Shown here piece by piece: positions 1 to 12,600 of a stretch of 64,000 bases of DNA; the stretch's first letter is position 1, and every line of letters starts with the position of its first letter. The stretch is from positions 66,369-130,368 of the forward strand of contig WBMZ01005374.1 of assembly GCA_013400975.1 (NCBI GenBank). Direction: 5' to 3'. A program made the translations under genes and the position numbers. The notes under the pieces were generated by a model that saw only the letters and a list, made by a program, of their open reading frames with translations, was not told the origin of the DNA and searched no databases. The stretch comes from Atrichornis clamosus (taxonomy: Eukaryota; Chordata; Aves; Passeriformes; Menuridae).

Positions 1-231
1 AGACTGCCCTAGGCTCCCAGTCTGAGAACACCGAATTCTTCAGAAGAAGGTATTCAATACTGCTTACATGTTTAAGTGGTGAAACATGCTATGGAGACTG
101 AGTCTTTTCAAAAGCTGCTCTAGTGGCAGACGCACATAGGGGCATCCATTGCCATTTTCATCCTAGATAGTCAACTGCAGAACCTACTCTTAAAAGAGTC
201 TCATTTAGTGCTCCTTTCCCAAGTCACGTAC
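1..231 (-). other. SUSD6: SUSD6 last intron (partial)
   Basis: The interval from the tail-exon donor to the left edge. I looked on the minus strand for the short terminal segment that mammalian SUSD6 carries after its EEYTD residues and did not find it, so the 3' exon lies further left. No repeat or other feature is visible. Confidence 0.7.
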
Positions 232-653
232 CATCTGTGTATTCCTCAGAGGAAGTGAGTGATAAAAGGCTCTGTATGTCACTGCTTTCTGAATCTTGGA
301 CCTCTTTGTGTACAGGTCTACTGCTAGCCATGCCAGCTACCCAGGAAGAGGTAGCGGCCTGATGCACAAGAACAGTTTCAGAGCGCTGAGAGCCACTGGC
401 TTCACAAAGTCCAGAATGTCCAGGGGCTTCATCTTCTCTTTCAAAGCTGTTGTGAGCCCCTTGGTCCGGCTGCTGCATCTCTCTGGGTCCATTCTGTCCA
501 GCTCCCTCCGAGAGCACGATCTGCACTCGGGAGTCCGAGGGTGGAATGCAGTTCCCTGTGCTGCCATACACTGCTTCTTCATAGGATGGCAATGCCACTT
601 GGACACCATCCACCATAATAGAGACCTGATCTCCAGACACACCTTGGTCTCGC
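232..653 (-). CDS. SUSD6: SUSD6 cytoplasmic-tail exon
   Basis: This 422-base exon encodes residues 154-293 plus one base. The acceptor is a T-rich run ending GAG (unusual G at -3); the donor is GTACGT at 231. The tail begins RDQGVSGDQ and includes an LPSY motif (174-177) in the segment [10 protein letters not shown], an L-type variant of the PPxY motifs bound by NEDD4-family WW domains. Near the end is an acidic dileucine motif DIQSLL (278-283), matching the [DE]xxxL[LI] adaptor-binding consensus, inside a Ser/Asp/Glu-rich stretch. The final base G should pair with AC of the missing last exon to restore a codon. Overlapping frames on the opposite strand are shadows of this exon. Confidence 0.95.
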
Positions 654-3600
654 CTCAAAAAAAAAAAGAAACAATGAGAGGGGAGGAGAAAAAAATGAAC
701 CAAGTTGAGCATTTCTTGTTTTATATATATATATANNNNNNNNNNNNNNNNNNNNNNNNNNNNNNNNNNNNNNNNNNNNNNNNTATATATATATATATAT
801 GTTACCAGGAACTCCAGTAACCTCTCATAGCAGAACTCTAATTCTCACCATTGACTTATTTAGGGAAGAACAGACAGAAACTTGAATGGTGGTTTAACAA
901 GGTCAAGCAAGCACAGTCTTGCAGCCCTACTGTGAATTGCCATTAAACAAGACGAGGGGCTGCAATTCACAGCACCCAATGGATTTAGCAGCAAGAGCTG
1001 AAAAGGTTACAATGCTTCCCCACTCACCTACCTCCATAGCTAAATTTGACAAAGGTCATGACTCAGCCCTGTACTCTTGGCAAAGATCACTGTTGATTCC
1101 AGCCTGGTGCACTGCTACATTCCACAACACCCAGCACTTTCTGTTCTGCTGCCTCTTCTGCGGGCCAGATAACCTCTGGCAGCGTGGGGAAGACAACTCT
1201 GGCACAGCATGAATCACCTGGCCTCATGAAGCAGAGGCCTGAGAGTAAATTTTTCATTTCTAGTAGTTTGAGCCTTTTCAGAAAAGGGCAGGCACCAGGG
1301 CCCCACCTCTCAGCCTCCCTGCTGCTGGAGTGTCTGCCTAGCTGGCAGCAGGGTTATGGCTGGGTCCCTCCTCACACCCACAAACCCAGGCCAGGAAGGT
1401 TCTCCTCCCACAGCAGGGAAGGATGGCAGCTTTGCATGTGTATCCAAGAGCAGTACTGCCTGAATTCAGGTCCATGGGACCTCAAGCAGTCTGGGGGAGA
1501 TGAACATATGTATACCCAGACTTAGACTTCAGTAGCAATCCAAGGCTAGAAGAGGCAGGAGATTGATCTAGACTAGTACAGACCATAAATTTTTCCATTC
1601 AAAGCCAAGGCAAAAGCACAAGGAAGTCACTCCTCGGGTGGCACATGAGAATGGGGACTGCAGGTGGGTATCACAGACCACCATTTGAGACTAGTGCTGG
1701 ACCAGTAGTATGGGGCAGAGATGTTGCTGAGGTGATGGAAAGAGCAACAGAGAAGCTCAGGTGCTCCAAAACAGAGGTCTAACCCAACTACCTTACTGGG
1801 TTTCTGCTGCAAAGGAACAGGGTGCCTCTGAGCCCCTCCAAAGCCCAGCTACACTTACCTGCTATGATGGAACGACTTCAGCTTTGGCTGCAGCAAAACA
1901 AACAGCACAACTAACAGCAGGATCAGCGCCACGGAGCTCGCTGTGGAGGCTACTATGGACAGCGTGGGCACGCCAATTGTTGGAGGAGAGTCCTTTTCTA
2001 CAAAACCAAGGGGAACACAAAGTAAAACGATCCAGTCCCTTAAATAACTGCCACAGAGAAGGAAGAACATCCACATTGCCTCTCAGGAGTTACACCTGGG
2101 TGTGCATGTGAGGAGCCCAGGTTTCCCATACAGTCAAGGCACACCCGCTATCTCAGTTCAGGCCTCAAGCTTACACCTCTCCATGGCTGTAAAGGGAACC
2201 TAAAATAAAACAGGCACATACAAGGGTCCTTTGGAAAAACACAGAGGAAACAGAAAAGCAGTGCAAGCAGGCCATGGGAACTGACAGATGGTGCTAAGGG
2301 TCATGCTATATATACATCTGTCTGAGCAAAAGCTAGAGAGCGTCCTGATGTCACCAGCAAGGCCAATAATTGTCTAGCACAATAAGCAGTATATTTTAGG
2401 CCAAACAATAGAACAAGCTCCAAATAACACTTTTTCTCAACTAATGTAGCAGCCTTGCAAAGAGGGGTGGAAGTCAACTGGCTGGCTATTACTATGCACT
2501 TATAATAAGACACAACAAGTATTAAGTTTCTCTCACACAAACATATGTCAGAGCACAGAGAAGGAAAGCAGATGTTGGTTCAGAGTGCTAAGTTTTCAGT
2601 GTTAGATACATGTGTCCTGTTCACTTTACTCTTTCCTACCCTACTGCAGATGTGCTGTGTGACTGTATGGGAACCAACTGAACTTGTGCAGAAATAAACT
2701 AGGAGTGGAGAGAGAATGGCTTGGAGGCAGTATTGCTGAGCACTGCATAGCATGCCTAGAAGGCTACACGAGTCCTTTCACCTCCCTAGAGGAAATAACT
2801 GGCTGTATGTGTTGCTTTTGTCCCTAATTTGTGTCTTTGGTAGGGATCTGAAAAGCCTCATCTACCCATCAGCAAATACTACTGTGCATTTCACATTTCC
2901 CATTTATGCAACCCCTCGATTCCTCTTTGCTAAATTCAACACATTCTTCATGAGCACAGGACTCAAACTGCAGAGGAAATTCAGGACATATCCCAAGAGG
3001 GATGAGAGGAAGAGCAACAGGTAAACAGGAAAAAAACCAACCTGAAAGATCATTATATTTAAGCCTACAGCCTGAAATCTGTGCCCAAAACAGGCATTTA
3101 AGTTGCAAACCTAGTTTGCAATTTGCTGCATCATCTTTTGGGGTCAAACCTACTGATTTAGTTGTTTTGAATTTGTTTCTTTGAAATATTTTAGAAGTAG
3201 CTTGACCTCTCCCCAGGGATAAAACCATGACCGGCACATTTTTCCCTATGGCAAATAGGGTTGAGTAAGGATTTTAACTTTCAGCATTACTCAGGGCACT
3301 TTGAGTATACTAACAGGAACAAGGTAAGCAAATCGAGATGGTGCATTTTCAGCACCAGTACACGATGCTGTGAAGCTTCTCACTATCCCGGTACACTCCA
3401 GAACATTCACCATCTCATATTCCAAAAAGATGATAAACTGCCAAAAGGCTATAGGGCTGACAGGCTCAGAGCTACACAAAACGTATGATAACTCTAGAGA
3501 CTTAATTTATCCTTTATGGAGCAGGTGAGATCCTACCCTTACCATTACCAATGATTTTACTGCCTTTCTAGAGTCTCACACCTCCTCCTTTTAGCCCTGT

Positions 3601-6600
3601 GAAAGAGACACAGTAGTTAAGACTCAGCTATCTCTGACCCTGAACAGTTGATTCAAAGCTTGTGTTGTGAAAGTAATGCCTTTTTCATTAGGTCAGACTA
3701 CTGAGGCACCATCTTTTTGATCATGCCGCTGATCCTTCAAGATGCTAAAGAAACGGAGGCATTTCTGCTCATCACAACACAATCCTTCAGCTAGACCAAG
3801 TGCCACCGTGCAGGAATGCCATTCAGGGAACACTACGTGCAAGAGCACAGCTTTGCTCTCCAAGCTGGGTTCAGCAAGGGGAAGGGGGATCACTGTGGAA
3901 AGGAAGCTTATGCTGAATTTGAAAAACGTCTTCAGGATCTAGTTGCTGCCAGGTAAACTTCAAGATCCTTCCTTACACATTATAGGAAGGGGCTACTGGA
4001 GTGGCAGAGACACCGAAAAGACAGTGTCTTTGGGACAGGACAGGATGTTGCAGAGATCACAGGTATGCAGTGAGCTCCATAAAGAGCTTGAAGAAGGTAC
4101 TTTTCTGTTTCCTTCCAATAAAGCTGACACATTTTGCTTTATGTATTATGAGATTAGATTCCAAAGTGTGTATCTTGCTGGCTCAGGACGACTGAGCCGT
4201 AAGATTCTATCAACAAGAAGAGGGGTGGGAGTTCTCCCTTCATCCAATATGCCCACTGTTAAAACCAGAAGAATAGCAGGCAAACTAAGAACTGTATGAT
4301 GAACATTTTTCTGCAAACCTTTTTACTTTCCTGCTTTGATGGAGGAATTCCTGTTCAGCTGGGAGAGACACACAAAACAAAAGCTGTCCACTTCTATTTG
4401 GAGCAGCAGAAATCATTTGTCAGCAATGTCCTTTCCTGGCAGTACAGTGAAAAGCAGCACCTTCCAGCTTTTTGGCCCAGGAAGCCAACAGTTACTTAAC
4501 CTGTTGGCATGGAAGATGGACTCTACACACACACACACACACGTGGACAGACTCTCGGAGGAGATGTACTGTCAAACTCATCAAGCAAAACCAGACACTG
4601 TGGAAAATGCTTCCATTAGGGCTTCCCCCATTCCTGGGATGAAAGCTGCCTAAATAAGAGGCTCCACGTAAGTAACAAGTTGCCTCCTTTAAACTCCTTT
4701 CCATGGGTCTTCTCCTTTTATTAGGGACTCTAAGTCCACATCTGACAGGTTGCTACTGAAGAGGCATTTCTAAGAAAGAGCTGTGACTGTGAGCTGCATT
4801 TATGAAATTGCTGGAGCAATGAGAGACAGCCATATGGACTTCCTCAGCATCACACTCAGGAAGTGTTTAAGAGTAATCTGAAAAGTCAATGCAAGGGCAA
4901 TTCTAGAGTCAGGGAGCTCTGACCTGGGCTGAGCCTGCAGCTGACTTCCATGGCTGGGTTCCACTCTCCATTCTTGCAGGTCAAGTATTTATAATCTCCT
5001 TTCAGCATGTAGCCTTCAACGCACAGATATTCTATGACACTCCCTGAAGTCAGAGGGTTGTTGCAGGGGCTAGGGTGGCATTTATAGCCTCCATTCTCAG
5101 GTTGTGGTGGCTGGGGACAATCTGGAAAAAAAAAAAAGCCTCATGAAGGACATCTCAGAGGAAGACAGTGTTACACATATTGACACATAGGCAGACTTCC
5201 ACCTACCAACACCCACTAAATTAAGAAATTACTAAAACCCAGAGGAAAGGCACACAATGGCAGAGAACACCTCTGATAAGTCTTCTGTGATTGCTAAATA
5301 CTGCTTGTTATCCCAGTAGTACTGTCTAGTTGGCAGGCACCAAACTGGTGATATTTTTGAACAGTGACACAACAGAGATTCCATGAGAGAGGCCCAGAAA
5401 ATCCTCAGTGCTATCTTTTCCCCACAGCTGTTTCACTAGGCTGGGGTGAACCCAACAAGAAGGTTTTCCTATTAGTCTGACACGCAAAAAGCACGAGACA
5501 TCCTACTGAAACAAATGAAGAATGCAAAACCCCCTCTGCACTATGGGTACACAGGGTCACGGTACAGAGCTGCCCCATCACAAGGCACCCTGGAAGCCTG
5601 TAAGAGCACACAGATTTTGACTGTTTTACCACCAGCAATATGGGCAACAGAGCTTTGCTACGGTAGGAAGAATTTCTTCACGGGAAGGGTGCTCAGGCGT
5701 TGGAATAGGCTGCATAGAAAAATGGTGGAGTCACAATCCCTGGAAGTGTTCAAGAAACAACTGGACATGGCATTTAGTGCTATGGTTTAGTTACATGGTG
5801 GTATTCCGTCACAGGCTGGAGTTGATCTCAAGAGGCCTTCAAGCATCAAATATTCCAGTGTACTTTTAAGAAGGAATTAGTTATATTATGAAAACATTTC
5901 TAAAACCCCCTCTGTTTACCTCTATGAACTTTGGAGGCTGAAGGTGCTTCACATTCCTCTTTGCACCTCCACTATCCTGACTAGAGTATAGGCATAGCAC
6001 GTGCCAGAACTTTTCTTGCAGAATTTTCAATAGCCATTCAAATAAAAATAACAAACCAAAAATGAGAAAACGGCACTGAAAACAGGATATTTGTATTGCT
6101 CAGGACTTCCTCTCTTCTGGCAGGTCACAATGACCCTGCAGAACAGCCCCAAGTCTTCACTGAGAACATCTATCAGCCTGACTGAAAGATGGAGAAATTC
6201 AGATTTTTCCCTTAAAATTCACATCAGCTTCCCAAACTTCATAAAAGAAAATACATCACAGATCCCTCTCAAGATATTCTGGGGCATGGAAAATCAGTCA
6301 ACCCACACACTGAGTTCCATCAAAGTATGGTGCTCCAGGCCTGTCCTTAAACCCCAGAGCACACATTCTCAGGTTCTGTCCCTAAGTGTCCCACTTACTG
6401 TGGGACAAACAGCAACATACAGCTGGGCAGAGTTCAAGTAACTGGACTTTGAGCAAGATTTAAGAAGCAAAAGAAAACTCGAGATTTGTTCACTGTAGAA
6501 AAATTCGCTACATTGCCTCAGTGCAAGTGACTCTTGAACCTAATCACATGCGTGAATGCAGCACAGGTAGTGCCTTGTAAAATGCCAATAAACCCTGAGG

Positions 6601-9600
6601 TGAAGTGCTGACTGAAGCCAAAAGCCCTCTGGTCTGAGTTCTGCCAGCTTTATAACTACAATTCCATTTATTTCTTGAGAAAAGGTTAACAGGGGTCTAA
6701 GCAGCAGCTTTCCAAGAAGACTTTGTTCTTGAGATTTATTCTTAAATAAGCTTCAGAGAAGCCACTGTCCCGTGCCTCATGAGTTTTAACTGTTACCTCT
6801 TCTGTGTTTCTCTATCTTTTTCTGCAAAAACTTTGTAACCAACATTTTAATCCTTCACTTTATGAGGCTAAACCTTGCTTTCGCTTTAAGTCTCTGCTTA
6901 ACTTTGGGGCAGTAGGGATCAGTCCAAGCAACAGATTAACGGCACATTTCACACTCAAGCACATAGACAAAAGCCCTGGTTCATCCGCAGTCCAGGATAG
7001 GGTTTTTTGCTAAATTGCAAGGACCCATTTCAGCACCAGAGACATTTTTAGCAGTTTAACACGTACCTCTCCAGGTACTGGTAGAGGCCTGTGAATAAAA
7101 GCCAGCATTGTCAGAGCAGTTGCCAAAACTCAAGAGCAGAGAGGACAACTTCCCTACACCTTTTAATACCACAGCTGGAATTGCTTGGGAGTCATACACA
7201 CCATCTTTCTGCTAATTGATTGCAGCAAACAGCTCATTCCCTCTGTTCCCCTTTCTCCTGAGCTGCACCCATGTGTAAGCCTGACCACTGCACCAGGAGA
7301 CCTCTGCACACAGAACCAGCTCACTTTTGGTTCCCCTTCTATCATAAAGTGCCACCTACACTGATGAGATTTCTCAGTCATGTACAAAAATCAGCCAGCC
7401 AACAAAAAACAGGCATTCATTTACATTGCAGTAGCACTCTCAAAGGCTTGGAAATACCACCACATCAGGCACCTACAGAACCCTGACTTGGCCTTCTCAG
7501 GCAAGGTCTTGTCTTCAGGAGATGCACAGCTATGCAACTGCAAACTGGTTTCCTCCTCACCTCCACAGGCCACTTGGCACAGGAAAGGAGAGAAGCAGCT
7601 GATAAGTATGTTCAGGCAGTTGTCCCTGACTTGTCCTCCTCACAGGAAAGAGACTGCAAAATTAGCCACCTCCCCTTCCCTCCACCCCCAACCATCACTT
7701 GTCATCACAGCATCCAGGGTGTCACAAGTATTTTAAAATGTCACCTTCACTGTGATGGAAGAACACCGCCTATGTGCTGGGAAATAGATAAAAAAAGAGT
7801 CTGGATCAAGCAGCCAGAACATCAACACCCTTCACCCTCAACGTGGTTGAACTGAACCTGACCTGTCCTTTGCAAGGCAGCCTCAGGGGAACCAAGCATT
7901 GCAGAGCCTGCAGCTTTGGGGAGGTCTACTAGACAGTGTTGATGGCACCAAAAATTGCTGAAAGGGACCCAGGCAAGGCTTGGGTGGGTAAGGTGATGCA
8001 CTGGTGGTACCTGAAAAACTGAGAAAGTCAAACACCTCTGCTCCCTGCTGGATCAGCTCCCACTCCCTGCCATCTCTGACAGAATGCAGCACCTCTGCAA
8101 ACCAGGGCCCAGCCCAGCGTAACAGAGGCATCCAGAATGCTTGGGACAGACAATGCAGCTTTCCACAACAGCAACCTGTTCCTAAGCTTTCACTACCCTC
8201 AACTTTCACACCTTCCATAATGGGTTTCTTCAATTGCCTCCATATGTGCACTCTAAACTGGGGCTAACAGGAGAAAAGGTACAAGTCTGATTCTGCACAA
8301 CCCTTTACATCCCAGCAGCAAAGCTTGTGCCCTGAGTTTGCAGCACTGGCATATTCACAGCAATACAGAACCAGGCAGAGCGTTCCATTTACTGCTTTCC
8401 ATAGAATAGATCACTGACACACCAGGGGTGAAAAAAGCTGGGTGCCAACCGCTGCCGGAATGCAAGTCCAGAGCAGTCTGCTCCTGGCTGTGGTTAGGGG
8501 CCAGACGGTGCAGAGGGATGGGAATAGCTGCTTCTGTGAACTGTTTATTACTCCAGAGCACGGCTGTGTCAGGATGGTTCAGTACTGCGTTTGGGAGCAG
8601 GAAGCAGCCTGACCCAGCTCTCCTTCCAGCGGACTGCTCATGTTCAACCCTCAGCAGTATTTGCACGCTGCTGTGTGGTCCAGCCCCAGGCTGCAGCATT
8701 GCTGTTTCAATGTTACTTTGACACACTGACACTTTTTGAAGATCATAAACTAAACAGTGGAGGAGGGTTTTTCAGTATTTCAGCCCCAGAAAAAGCTGGG
8801 TAGATTTCAAGGGACACAGCAAAACTGTGACACTCCCCGCTTGCCCATCCCGCCAATTTACTCCTACAAAGTTTCAAGGATGTGTGGTACACAGTGGATA
8901 CACTAAAGCTTCTCAAAAGCTTACAAAAATTCCTTTACATTCGTAGGACAGTAAGTACTTAATATTGGAACAATCATCTCCTTTCCAACAGCATCAGCCA
9001 AGACTGACAGTGGCACTGCCATATTTGGAATAGAAAGAAACATGCAGGAATTTCATCAGCTCCCTCCCTGAAACACATGTTTTTGGAAGCATCCCAAGGC
9101 TTGTGAGACCTCTTTAAACAAATGTTCATGGCCAGGCAGGGAAGAGTAAGAGAGCCAAGTTGCAGAAGTTACCAACTTCCTAGGGAGTTACTGATATTCT
9201 AGGCTTGCAAAACTATTGCCAGGATCTTGATTCATCAAGCTTTGAGAACTCATAGAAGCAGGTTTTAAACATTTCTCCACTGTGTGCAAAGGGGGCAAAT
9301 ACTCCCAAAGGCCCTGTTTCTAGGAGGTACTGAAGTTTAAGACGTGTACTAAAAGAGCAGGTTCTCTGCCAGCATACATGGCTGGAAAACAGGAAGGAAA
9401 AAGAAGTCCAAACACTTTGAACATCACTGAACTCTGTTCAGAGGTAAAGAAATTGTCATTTCAAGATTGAGAGACAGACATTAAGTTATGCACTGTAGTT
9501 TCTGTAAATGCCATTCCAAACCACTAGGTATTCAATACACGGATAATTTTTTAATTCTCAAATGAAAAAAATACTAAGCCAGTATGTACCACCACACACA

Positions 9601-12600
9601 GTTTCCTACCAAATCACCTGTAAGCACCATATTTTTCTGTGTTTTGGTCACATAAGAAAATACTGTCCCCCTTCAAGGAGGGTTAACTGCTCTGATGTTC
9701 TTTGAAAGCTGTTACCAACTTGACAGTAATCACCACAACACTAAGGAACCCTTTTTTTGTTGCAGTGACAGCATCATCACATGGCACCTTCACCAGCTCC
9801 CTTTCCCCTGGCCCTGCTCACAGCAGCAAGCTCCACTTGCTTCCTCTTCCACCAGATGCACAGACAGCCATGATGAGCTGGAATCCAGCTTCTTTTAGAG
9901 ACAGAGAGAGATGTCAGTTGGCCAAATTAATTAACCTAATCACCGAAGGATGAAATGGTTCTTTCATGTCCTGGCTGGGCTGAAGCTGAGCCCTGGTCCT
10001 GAATACCAACCTGATGCAGAACTAAAAGCATTTCCAGCGTAATGTAATAAAGACACAAACCCAAGCCATGGTCATATGTAATGCCACAGATGGAAGCATG
10101 TGGCATGTTGTGTGCTGACACAAAAGTGAGAGGTTTAAGTGCTCAGAACATAAACCACAGGAGCACAGCTGAGATTTGATCATCAAGAGTGAAGTTCAGA
10201 GATAAGCAGAAGATTTACAAAGCTCAAGCAGGATGAGCCTGTTGTGGCAAGGATCAAGCGCAATACACTCCACTCACACATACAATGAAAGATTAAATCA
10301 TATTTCAATCTGACTGGATAATTGCCACAGAATTATAAAAGCTCCCCAGTATTAACCTTCTTTGCACAGGCACAACACCACACAGGAGCCTAAGACCTCT
10401 CTAAAGTATTATTTGCTTGGCACTGTGTCTTTCCTCATCGAATAAGATTCATGGATTCTAGGAGGGGTCTTACACTCCTTTTTTCTGCACCAAGCACCTG
10501 GACTGTTTTTCAGTCACTAATCTGTTTTACTGGACAGTCTGATCACAAAGAGATGAAAACCCAATCCTCCTTAACAAAATGCATTCTTAAAGAAAAAAAA
10601 AAAACCTGAACAAAAAAAACCCTAAACAAACAACTAAATGAAAAAACCCTTCTAATCATAATCTGCTGAAGTACATAACTGCAGGTTTGTAACTGAGGGA
10701 AAACAAGCCATGGCGTTGCTCACCTTGTGCGGGCAGACAATTGGGTATAGCATTGCTTAACAACAGAAGGTTTTGCACTGAACATCAAGTAATATTTCTT
10801 CTTCTTCTCCACAGCAGGGCACAAAGGTCACTAAAGCTGGGATAGGAATAGTTTTGACAAATTAAAATTGCTCTTTACATGAGTTAGGCTCAAATCCCAG
10901 CAACTTCAAGAAGTTGGACTGAGCCTCAGGTAAATTCCTCACTGACTACACAAGTGCTCTAGCAGGTTTGACCATCCTCAGAGCAGTGTCAGAGGAACCT
11001 TATGTATCTATGCTGAAGTACTTTGGAAGCCATTTGTGTTTACAACTGCTCTGCCGGCTGCCCTGAGCATGTGCCCTGCTCAGATGTTAACACCTCCCAG
11101 CCTTTTAGACATCCTGCAACTTTTGTGTGATGTGAAGACTGGAAATGAAAGATCCTAAGCTCAGTATTTCTCTTTTTTCATCTACAACACTTACTCCATT
11201 TAACAGATACTATCAAGACGTGCAGAAGATAAACATCCTACAAACAAAAACCACCCTCCTGATCAAGAGGAACATTCCCTTGGCTAGTCTGGTTCAACTT
11301 GTCATAATGTCTCATGCCAGCACGTCCCACCTGGTGAGCAAACACCTTTGTGAAGCAGAACACATAAGCACCCAATTAAATTGTCCCAGTGCTAGAAGCC
11401 AGGCCATTTCTTTTATGCTGTTTCCTCTGAAGCCTCATCCTAACTTTCTTGTGCTACTTTGACTGCCCTACAGTAGAATTTCCATGGAATAGCTTAGAAA
11501 AGTTTGCTTGCCTCAAGGCTTGCTACCTTTTTGTCTCTTCTCATATCCTCTGTCACATAGGAAGGTTTCCTCCTGATCACAGTCACTGCCTTTGCCTATT
11601 CACTCTCTTCCAAGTTGTGCTTCAGCACATTCCACAGTGGCAAGGAGAACTTCTCTGTCCAAGTCTCCAGTTCTTTGAAACATTTCCACCTTTATTGTCT
11701 CAGATAAGACTTGCCACCAGTCTTAAAAACAGCATATCGAGAAAAGCACCCCCAATAAACACAAGATATCCCCATCTTCCAGTTACTTGTTCCTGCTATA
11801 GGGATCTTCATTTCCAACTTGGACAATTTGTGTGTGCATCACCTCAGTATAGCAGCGGGAACTGCAAAAGCTATTACTAATTTCTGGCAAGGGCCTTCCA
11901 AACAGGCCCAAACACTCTAGGGCACTCTTGAGAGTAACCGTCCCTCTCTATTCCCACCTTCAGTCTGGGTCTTGCCACACTTAAATGGGTACTCTGAAAC
12001 ACCCATTCCATCTAAAGCCTCCTGCAGAGACTGTGCGTTTTCAGCATCTCACACCCGAGGTTCAGGTTTAATTAACACCATGCTGAAAACAGCAGAGCCA
12101 CCTTCACAGTTCTTTTCCAGTTAGTGCCCTGAAGGGGCTTGCAGCAATAGTAGGGTTTTTATCAGTTGCTATTTGCATGTAAATTCATACACAGGGCTTC
12201 ATCTTTTTTTTTTACACAATGCTTTTTCACAATAAAAATGTGACAGCCCGACGCAGTCAGCAGGCTAGAAGTGCAAGCCAGGGAGCACCAAGAATGCTCA
12301 CTCCAGCTTCTATAGGGTCTGGCAATTCTAGCAGAGTGCTGCCCATGGGTCCCACTCAGGGGTGACACCAAACCCTGGTTTGGCCTTAGGAAGCAACTGA
12401 ATGCATTTGCTAACAAGAGCTCTGGCCCTATTTGCTAATAGGAGAAGAGACACCGTTTTCTCTCGTCCCAGAGTTTCAGTTCTTGCCAGCAGGGTGTTCT
12501 TGCCGCTCAGGGGTGATACCAAACACTGGTTTGACCTCTCCACTAATCTCCTGGTTGTTTAGTAAGCCAATAAGGAAACAATTTACTCCTCCCTTTGCCC

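Noticed and set aside
337..642. 101-codon minus-strand frame overlapping the tail exon
   Set aside because: It is the alternative frame of the same exon; the splice phase and similarity to SUSD6 choose the other frame.
296..820. 174-codon plus-strand open frame
   Set aside because: It is the antisense shadow of the SUSD6 tail exon and runs into the N gap.
7029..7044. RE1/NRSF-like sequence TTCAGCACCAGAGACA
   Set aside because: Only the left half fits; the right half of the 21-bp consensus is missing.
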